Source of the DNA: Rhodospirillaceae bacterium
GTDB taxonomy: Bacteria > Pseudomonadota > Alphaproteobacteria > SP197
Reading direction: 5' to 3'
DNA: 18,670 nucleotides
Assembly: GCA_018700655.1 (NCBI GenBank)
Contig: JABIUG010000168.1
Span: forward strand, 1 to 18,670
A program made the translations under genes and the position numbers. Position 1 is the stretch's first letter; each line of letters begins with the position of its first letter. Positions 13,631-18,670 of this stretch are shown here, piece after piece. Under the pieces are notes generated by a model, which worked only from the letters and a program-made list of their open reading frames with translations, was not told the DNA's origin and did no database searches.

Positions 13631-14625
13631 CCGACAACAGCTTTCACGACGACCTGATCGTCATCGATGCCCTGGAGGCGAGCAACTGGGATCGTGAACT
13701 CCTGGAAGAACTGCGCGCCGGTGGTGTCACAGCCGTCCACATCACGCTGGTCTTCTGGGAAGACGCGCGTGCCACGCTCGACAACATCGGGCACTGGCAT
13801 CGCCTGTTCGAGAATCACGGCGACATCATCATGCCGGTGCGCAGCGCCGCCGATATCGAAGAGGCCAAGCGGGTCGGCAAGACCGGGATTATCTTCGGCT
13901 TCCAGAACTGCTCGCCGATCGAGGACGACCTGGCGCTGGTTCAGGTCTTCCATGAACTGGGCGTGCGCATCATGCAGCTCACCTACAACAACCAGAGCCT
14001 GATCGGCGCGGGTTGTTACGAGAAGGTCGATGCCGGGATCAGCCGCTTCGGGCGTCAGGTCATTGCCGAGATGAACCGTGTCGGCATGCTGATCGACATG
14101 AGCCACTCGGCCGAGCTGACCTCACTGCAGGCGATCGAGATTTCCGAGCGGCCGATCACGATCACCCATGCCAACCCGTTAAGCTTCCACAAGGGCATCC
14201 GCAACAAATCCGATGATCTCCTCAAAGCTCTGGCCGAGTCGGGCGGCATGCTGGGCTTCTCGACCTATCCCTTTCATATCGGCGGCACCGACACGACGCT
14301 CGATGCCTTCTGCGGCATGATCGTCGACACCGTGGAAAAGCTCGGGATCGACCGGGTCGGCATCGGCACCGATATGTGCCGCAAGCTGACCTCGGGTTAT
14401 CTCGACTGGATGCGGAGCGGGCGCTGGTCCAAGGAGATCGACAGCGGTGAAGCCAAGAGCGCCGGCGGCGGCTGGCCCGACTGGCCGGCCTGGTTCCAGA
14501 CCACGGCCGACTTCCCCAACATCACCCAGGGCCTCCTCGACAAGGGTTTCAGCCAAGCCGACACGGCCAGGATCATGGGCGGCAACTGGCTGGAATTCTT
14601 CCGCGACGGATTTGCCCCGCGTTAG
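13627..14625 (+). CDS. M19 membrane-dipeptidase-like protein with altered zinc site
   Basis: This 332-residue TIM-barrel protein resembles renal dipeptidase (M19): GVRIMQLTYNNQ (112-123), FGRQVIAEMNRVGMLIDMSH (141-160), ITHANP (179-184), RNKSDD (192-197) and GIGTDM (246-250). Of the five zinc ligands of the classic enzyme, His198 and His219 are kept as His160 and His181. The DGHnD motif reads DALEA (14-18), which removes His20 and Asp22, and Glu125 is Gln93. A divergent family of such proteins, some near betaine-catabolism genes in Pseudomonas, is known to me and has no clear activity. There is no signal peptide. GAGGAG lies upstream, and the start overlaps the HisD-like stop, so the two are co-translated. 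Confidence 0.87.
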   Translation: MTDNSFHDDLIVIDALEASNWDRELLEELRAGGVTAVHITLVFWEDARATLDNIGHWHRLFENHGDIIMPVRSAADIEEAKRVGKTGIIFGFQNCSPIEDDLALVQVFHELGVRIMQLTYNNQSLIGAGCYEKVDAGISRFGRQVIAEMNRVGMLIDMSHSAELTSLQAIEISERPITITHANPLSFHKGIRNKSDDLLKALAESGGMLGFSTYPFHIGGTDTTLDAFCGMIVDTVEKLGIDRVGIGTDMCRKLTSGYLDWMRSGRWSKEIDSGEAKSAGGGWPDWPAWFQTTADFPNITQGLLDKGFSQADTARIMGGNWLEFFRDGFAPR

Positions 14626-14646
14626 GCAGCGCGTCCCTCTGAATAG

Positions 14647-14752
14647 TGTCATCCCGGACAAGGGAGCAAAGTGACCGCGAGCCGGGACCTCAAGAGATTG
14701 GCGCTTTCCTATCGAGGCCCCGGCTCTGCGCGATGCTCCGGCCGGGATGGCA
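14647..14752. repeat. Nested palindromic intergenic repeat (TCATCCCGG type)
   Basis: Two nested inverted repeats share one centre region. The outer arms are TGTCATCCCGG (14647-14657) and CCGGGATGGCA (14742-14752), with one mismatch. The inner arms are GAGCCGGGACCTC (14679-14691) and GAGGCCCCGGCTC (14714-14726), also with one mismatch. Dispersed elements opening with GTCATCCCGG and closing with CCGGGATGAC are familiar from alphaproteobacterial genomes. It fills the gap between the convergent dipeptidase-like and GNAT genes, so it could fold in RNA and end transcription from both sides, although no T-run follows. The rest of the gap to 14801 shows nothing further. Confidence 0.8.
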
Positions 14753-14801
14753 CCACTTGGTGGTGTTGTGACCCAGAGAGTTCAAAGGATGCGTTGAACG
14801 G

Positions 14802-15326
14802 TCAGCCGGCCTCGCGCTTGTAGATCGCCAGAGGCAGCGGTGATGACGGCACCTCGCGCTGCAGGACAAAGCCGAGGCTTTCCTGCAGACGCCGCGAACG
14901 GGTGTTGGGAACATCGGCGACGCCCATGATGTGGCTGAGGCCAACCGTGTTGAAGGCATGATCGAGCACGGCCTGCAGAGCTTCGCCGGCATAACTCTTG
15001 CCCCAGGCATCAGGGGCGATTGCTATCTGGAACTCGATCTCGCCCTTCATGCCGGGATCGACATCGCCCATGGTTGAGGGCTCGATGCCGATTTCGCCGA
15101 TCAGACCGCCGTTATCTTTGCGCTCAAGCATCCAGAGACCCATGCCGTTGGCATGATGACCGGCCCACACTTCGACCTGCTCCTGCGTCTTTTCATAGGT
15201 CAGGGTTTCGTCATCGAACAGGAAGCGGCGCACATCCTGGTGAGTCCAGAGACGCCAAAGTGCTTCGGCATCGTCCATGACGGCGGGACGAAGGTTAAGG
15301 CGCTTTGTCGTCAGCATCGGAAGCAT
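14802..15326 (-). CDS. GNAT-family N-acetyltransferase (RimJ-like)
   Basis: Counting from the ATG at 15326 (TTGAGG six bases upstream) the protein has 174 residues. It shows the acetyl-CoA transferase fold of the RimJ/RimL group: LTTKRLNLRPAVMDDAEALWRLW at the start, IGEIGIEP, IAPDAWGKSYAGEALQAVLDHAF as the acetyl-CoA binding motif A, and ADVPNTRSRRLQESLGF. Motif A reads WGKSYA rather than the common GxGxA form. Such enzymes acetylate protein N-termini, antibiotics or small amines, and the substrate is not predictable. It lies 130 bases downstream of natB on the same strand, so it may be the tail of that operon. Confidence 0.88.
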   Translation of the reverse strand: MLPMLTTKRLNLRPAVMDDAEALWRLWTHQDVRRFLFDDETLTYEKTQEQVEVWAGHHANGMGLWMLERKDNGGLIGEIGIEPSTMGDVDPGMKGEIEFQIAIAPDAWGKSYAGEALQAVLDHAFNTVGLSHIMGVADVPNTRSRRLQESLGFVLQREVPSSPLPLAIYKREAG

Positions 15327-15356
15327 GGTGTGCCTCAATACCTTTCAACCCTGCGG

Positions 15357-15379
15357 CAGGTCGGCATCACCGACGCCTG
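15357..15379 (-). other. Small imperfect hairpin between natB and the GNAT gene
   Basis: CAGGTCGG (15357-15364) and CCGA-CG-CCTG (15370-15379) pair across a five-base loop with a two-base bulge. There is no T-run, so it is not a proper intrinsic terminator; it might be an RNA-processing or pausing element. The rest of 15327-15455 shows no gene or clear promoter. Confidence 0.3.
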
Positions 15380-15455
15380 ACAGCAGTTCATAACCATCCG
15401 ATGTCAACAGATCAGGTGCCGCAGGGACAGGAAGGTCAGCCATGTCGGTCTGCGT

Positions 15456-16634
15456 TCAATTTGCGAAGGCCATGTTCTCGCGATTGTAGGCGCGCGCCGC
15501 CATGCAAAGCAGACCGCCGGCGACCGCTGTGGTGGCAACGCAACTGATTGCCATCAGGCTGAAGTCCACGGTTTCACCACGCACGAGCTGGCCGATCAGG
15601 ATGGTCTGGCCATAGGTCGGGACCATCATCGCCCAGGCGCTGGGCTGGATCGGGACGAACACCATGATCATGCCGGGAAGAGCAGGCAGCAGCGGCAGCA
15701 GGCCCAGATAGGTCTGGGTTTCCTTGAAGCTCTTGGAGACCGTCGCGACGATCATCTGGATCGCTACCGCCATCATCATGATCGGCACGCACAGAATGAA
15801 GACAAAGATGAAATCGGTGAGACCCGGATTGACCTTGATGCCGATCCCCAGCATGCCCAGACTCGAAAAGATCGCCTTGTAGGCGACAATCGCGGTCAGC
15901 ACGGCGAGCGCGGTGAAGATGAGGGAGGCGATGTATTTGCCCAGCATGAACTGCCAGCGCGGCACCGGATTGACCAGCAGGGGTTCGAGCGAGCCGCGTT
16001 CACGTTCGCCCGCGGTTGCGTCGATCGCCAGATAGACCCCGCCGATGAAGATGTTGAACATCAAAAATGGCGCCATCATGTTCAGGAAGATACCGCTGAT
16101 CGAGAGGCTCGCGGCGACATTCACGCTCTTCATGGTGAGCGGATAGGCGATTTCGGGGTCGACTTCGTGGGCCTCGAGCCGGGAGTCGGCTATGTGACGG
16201 TTGAACCGGTTGATCAGTTCGACGGTGCGCCCGATCGACATGATCGAGGACAGCCTCGATGAATCGATGAAGAGCTTGACCTCGGCATTGCGTTCGTTGC
16301 CGAACGTGTCGGCGAAGTTTTCGGGAAAGACCAGGACCGAACTGTGCATGCCCTTGCGTACGGCGTCCTGAACATCGACCAGGTCGGTTTCGACGACATC
16401 GGCGCCCTGTTCACGGACAAAGGCGACGAAATCGGGGGCATTGTCCGAACCCTGCGCGACAACGACATGCTCTTCGACCTTGGGTGCTTTAAGGGTCGAG
16501 CCGACAAACAGCACGAGGCACCCGAGCAGGACCGGGCCGATCAGCGGGTAGATCAGCGAAAGAATGGTCGAGCGTCTGTCGCGCAGGTTATCGGTCAGTT
16601 CCTTGGTCGCGATGATCCAGATCTTATTCAGCAT
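15456..16634 (-). CDS. natB: ABC-2 type exporter permease, NatB-like
   Basis: The 392-residue membrane subunit has one N-terminal helix (about 24-46), a long extracytoplasmic domain (about 50-175) and five or six helices in the C-terminal half. The cytoplasmic motif ATAGERERGSLEPLLVNPVPR (about 206-226) is the signature of NatB/ABC-2 permeases. NatAB of Bacillus exports sodium, while other members export drugs or lipids, so the symbol is by similarity only. The ATG overlaps the natA stop by 11 bases, which fits a two-subunit exporter made together. Confidence 0.88.
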   Translation of the reverse strand: MLNKIWIIATKELTDNLRDRRSTILSLIYPLIGPVLLGCLVLFVGSTLKAPKVEEHVVVAQGSDNAPDFVAFVREQGADVVETDLVDVQDAVRKGMHSSVLVFPENFADTFGNERNAEVKLFIDSSRLSSIMSIGRTVELINRFNRHIADSRLEAHEVDPEIAYPLTMKSVNVAASLSISGIFLNMMAPFLMFNIFIGGVYLAIDATAGERERGSLEPLLVNPVPRWQFMLGKYIASLIFTALAVLTAIVAYKAIFSSLGMLGIGIKVNPGLTDFIFVFILCVPIMMMAVAIQMIVATVSKSFKETQTYLGLLPLLPALPGMIMVFVPIQPSAWAMMVPTYGQTILIGQLVRGETVDFSLMAISCVATTAVAGGLLCMAARAYNRENMAFAN

Positions 16635-17400
16635 CGATTTCCTCCTTCAGGGCATCGAGCTGGTTTTTCTTGCGCATCTCCGACTCTTCCTTGGCGATGG
16701 CAACGAAGATTTCCTCCAGATCGGCCTGGCCGGTCATGGAGGCGAGTTCGTCTGCGGTGCCTTCGGCCACCACGCTGCCATGGCCCATCACGATGATGCG
16801 GTCGCAAAGGTTCTGGACCTCCGACATGATATGGCTCGAAAAGAGGACACATCGTCCTTCGTCGCGAATGGCATGCACCATATTGCGAACGGCTCGACTG
16901 GAATCGACGTCCAGGCCGTTGGTTGGCTCATCAAGCATGACGTTGTGGGGCTTGTGGACCAGCGCGCGCGCCAGGGCGACCTTCAGAGTCTGGCCCTTGG
17001 AAAAACCCTTGGTCCGCCGGTCGGCCTCTTCACCCATGCCAAGGGTTTCGATCATTTCGTCGATCGATGCCTCGAGTGCGTTCTTTTCCATGCCGTGCAG
17101 GCGACCGTAGTAACGGATATGCTCGCATGCGGTCAGACGAGGGTAGAGGCCGCGGTTGTCGGGAAGGACTCCGATTCGGCGCTGGACCTCCTGGGGTTGG
17201 GTCACGGCATCGAAGCCGTCGATCATGGCCTGGCCCGAATCGGGACGCATGATGTTGTATAGAATACGCATGGTGGTGGTCTTGCCGGCACCATTGGGCC
17301 CGATCAGACCGGTGATCTCACCATCGCGTGCGAAAAAACTTACATCTTCTACCGCCACAAGATCCTTGAAGGATTTGCGCAGGTTGCGCACCTCGATCAT
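16624..17400 (-). CDS. natA: ABC transporter ATPase subunit, NatA-like
   Basis: The 258-residue ATPase has Walker A GPNGAGKT (34-41), an atypical signature FSKGQTLKV (132-140), Walker B VMLDEPT (153-159) and the switch His189 in SSHIMSE. The Q-loop reads LPDNRGLYPRLT, with Asp-Asn where Gln is usual. Both the FSKGQ signature and this Q-loop region are typical of the NatA subgroup. It powers the permease encoded next, with which it overlaps by 11 bases. A GAGGGG ribosome binding site lies five bases before the ATG. Confidence 0.93.
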   Translation of the reverse strand: MIEVRNLRKSFKDLVAVEDVSFFARDGEITGLIGPNGAGKTTTMRILYNIMRPDSGQAMIDGFDAVTQPQEVQRRIGVLPDNRGLYPRLTACEHIRYYGRLHGMEKNALEASIDEMIETLGMGEEADRRTKGFSKGQTLKVALARALVHKPHNVMLDEPTNGLDVDSSRAVRNMVHAIRDEGRCVLFSSHIMSEVQNLCDRIIVMGHGSVVAEGTADELASMTGQADLEEIFVAIAKEESEMRKKNQLDALKEEIDAE

Positions 17401-17768
17401 GGCTGCCCCTCGTCTAATGTCCCGGAAACCGATCTCTCAGGTGAGATATTTATCACGGCTTTCACGTAGTTCCACTGCTGAAAATGGCGGTGGACAGGGC
17501 TTTTTTGATCGATCTGTCGCAAGAATATGACAGAGGCTACAAAAAAGCACCAGTAAACCATTCCACTTGCATTTTGCAGCCATTCGCAGGAAATTGAGAG
17601 TAGGTTGTACCGCGTTTAGCAATGGCGGCCTGTCGACCATTTAAGTGGTGCAGGTTGTTGCGGCTTCCGTGGCGTGCATATTGCTGCTATCTGCAGTGTT
17701 GTGCCGGCAAGAGACGGACGCAACAGCCTACGTGTCAGGACAGAAGTGATTTCCGGAGGGGAATACAA
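17401..17768. other. Intergenic region between divergent natA and lipoprotein genes
   Basis: These 368 bases contain no convincing gene; the short frames that cross it lack ribosome binding sites and family features. The region is richer in A and T than its surroundings. Near natA, ATCTC and GAGAT (17432-17447) flank TCAGGT as a small inverted repeat, close to TAAATATC on the minus strand that could be a -10 region. A symmetric 50-base inverted repeat at 17499-17548 is listed separately. On the lipoprotein side, TTGTTG (17655) and CATATT (17677) are a weak promoter candidate. GGAGGGG at 17754-17760 is a strong ribosome binding site. Confidence 0.5.
17499..17548. repeat. Symmetric two-part inverted repeat upstream of the lipoprotein gene
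   Basis: The outer arms GCTTTTTTG (17499-17507) and CAAAAAAGC (17540-17548) are perfect. Inside them TCTGTC (17513-17518) and GACAGA (17529-17534) are also perfect, each separated from the outer arm by five unpaired bases. Both pairs share the same centre, so 15 of 25 bases in each half match. It lies between divergent genes, which fits a regulator site or a structured leader better than a terminator. Confidence 0.65.
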
Positions 17769-18632
17769 ATGAATTTTTCGATGAAAGCCCTTGTTGCAGG
17801 CGCCGCGGCGATTGCGCTGTCAGCTTGTACCACGGTCAGTTCCATCGACCGTGTGGCCGAGATGGAGACGGGCGGCAGCGCCTTCACAAAGGGTCTGCAT
17901 GCTGGATATGTTGAGCTGGCTTACAAGGAAGCCGGATTCTACGATTGGATCGATGCAGGTTTCTTCCGCGACAAGGCTGAAGCGGCTGGTGCCGGTGAAG
18001 TTGTGCTGCCGGAAGATCCCAACAGCTGGTCGATCGATGACGAAGCCCTGCTGGCTGAACTCAACAGCGAACGCCCGCGTCTGATGGGTGCGCTTGATGC
18101 CCATCGTGGCGACAAGCCAGGGCTGGCTGCCATTGCCCAGACCAAGTACGACTGCTGGGTTGAAGAAGCCGAGGAAGGCCCCGAGCATATGGGCCCGGTT
18201 GCGAGCCATCAGCCCCGTGAAATGGGCAAGTGCCGCGCCGAATACCTCACCGCCATGGAAGAACTCCTGATGGTGGAAATGGTTGTTCCGATGGAAGTCG
18301 GTCCGACCGAGTTCATCGTTTACTTCGGTTGGGATCGTTCGGATCTCTCGCCCTTGGCTGAGAGCTTCCTGGACGACGTTGCTGGTGAAGCATCCATGCA
18401 GGGTCCTGATTCGATCTCGGTTGCTGGTTTCACCGACACCTCCGGTTCGGCTGCTTACAACATGCAGCTCTCCCAGAAGCGTGCCGGAACTGTGGCTGAC
18501 TATCTCGCCGGCCATGGCGTGAACTCTGACAGCATGAACGTCGATTGGTTCGGCCAGAACGACCTCGCGGTCGAGACTGCCGACGGCGTCCGTGAGCCGA
18601 ACAACCGCCGTGTTGAAATCATCTTCCAGTGA
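17769..18632 (+). CDS. OmpA-family outer-membrane lipoprotein
   Basis: The 287-residue protein starts at the ATG at 17769 behind GGAGGGG. The signal peptide ends in a lipobox LSAC, giving lipidated Cys20, and Thr follows at +2, which favours the outer membrane. Residues 21-170 are a helical, acidic region I do not recognise. Residues 180-287 are an OmpA-like peptidoglycan-binding domain: FIVYFGWDRSDL, AGFTDTSGSAAYNMQLSQKRA (219-239) with Asp223 and Arg238, and NNRRVEI (278-284). It probably anchors the outer membrane to the cell wall. Codons such as GCT, GGT, GTT, CGT, AAG and TTC are used more than in neighbouring genes, which suggests high expression. The gene appears monocistronic so far as the window shows. 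Confidence 0.93.
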   Translation: MNFSMKALVAGAAAIALSACTTVSSIDRVAEMETGGSAFTKGLHAGYVELAYKEAGFYDWIDAGFFRDKAEAAGAGEVVLPEDPNSWSIDDEALLAELNSERPRLMGALDAHRGDKPGLAAIAQTKYDCWVEEAEEGPEHMGPVASHQPREMGKCRAEYLTAMEELLMVEMVVPMEVGPTEFIVYFGWDRSDLSPLAESFLDDVAGEASMQGPDSISVAGFTDTSGSAAYNMQLSQKRAGTVADYLAGHGVNSDSMNVDWFGQNDLAVETADGVREPNNRRVEIIFQ

Positions 18633-18670
18633 GATGATCTGACACAGCCTTAACGGCAAAACTTTCCGGG

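Noticed and set aside
17622..17768. Longer start for the OmpA lipoprotein
   Set aside because: The extension would bury the signal peptide and lipobox about 50 residues into the protein; the ATG at 17769 has a strong ribosome binding site and gives a perfect lipoprotein leader.
1..18670. Mobile element, CRISPR, toxin-antitoxin or phage defence system
   Set aside because: No transposase, integrase, regular spaced repeats, or recognisable defence or toxin families appear on either strand.

Overview
The window is GC-rich (I judge it above 60% by eye, not counted) and densely packed with overlapping genes, and it reads as the chromosome of an alphaproteobacterium. The evidence is a groESL operon carrying both a CIRCE operator and an alphaproteobacterial RpoH-like promoter, DHAP-shunt style mtnA-aldolase genes, and a TCATCCCGG/CCGGGATG palindromic repeat of a kind common in that class. 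I cannot name a genus. No tRNA, rRNA, CRISPR array, transposase or integrase was found.

Layout. Positions 1-2760 (minus strand) hold groES-groEL with CIRCE, a promoter and a clear intrinsic terminator, followed by a small STM3941-like membrane protein and the first 59 bases of another gene. Positions 2816-4672 hold a divergent TetR regulator and a two-gene target operon (NAD(P)-binding Rossmann protein plus DUF1772 membrane protein), with a palindrome-rich operator between them. Positions 4687-10004 (minus strand) are a tight histidine operon, hisG-hisB-hisH-hisF-MFS-hisA/I/E. Its last gene fuses HisA, HisI and HisE in one polypeptide, and an MFS permease sits in the middle of the overlapping genes. 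Positions 10146-14625 (plus strand) are a divergent operon: VOC protein, mtnA, class II aldolase, HisD-like dehydrogenase, M19-dipeptidase-like protein. Positions 14647-14752 hold a palindromic repeat. Positions 14802-17400 (minus strand) hold natA-natB (ABC exporter) and a GNAT acetyltransferase. Positions 17769-18632 encode an OmpA-type outer-membrane lipoprotein, behind a 368-base region that contains a symmetric inverted repeat.

How the genes work together. The his operon covers PRPP to imidazole-acetol phosphate apart from the later aminotransferase, phosphatase and dehydrogenase steps (hisC, hisN, true hisD), which are not here. The divergent operon looks like salvage of methylthioribose-1-phosphate or 5-deoxyribose-1-phosphate by isomerase and aldolase. 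It is extended by two proteins from classic zinc-enzyme families whose metal-site residues have partly changed.

Most interesting points: (1) the HisA-HisI-HisE fusion, whose HisI-HisE part resembles eukaryotic HIS4 and whose HisA part has Asp replaced by Glu at the expected catalytic acid; (2) the MFS gene embedded and translationally coupled in the his operon; (3) the mtnA-aldolase-HisD-like-M19-like operon, in which the last two proteins have lost canonical metal ligands and so probably act on other substrates. All functional statements rest on motifs read by eye; no searches were run.
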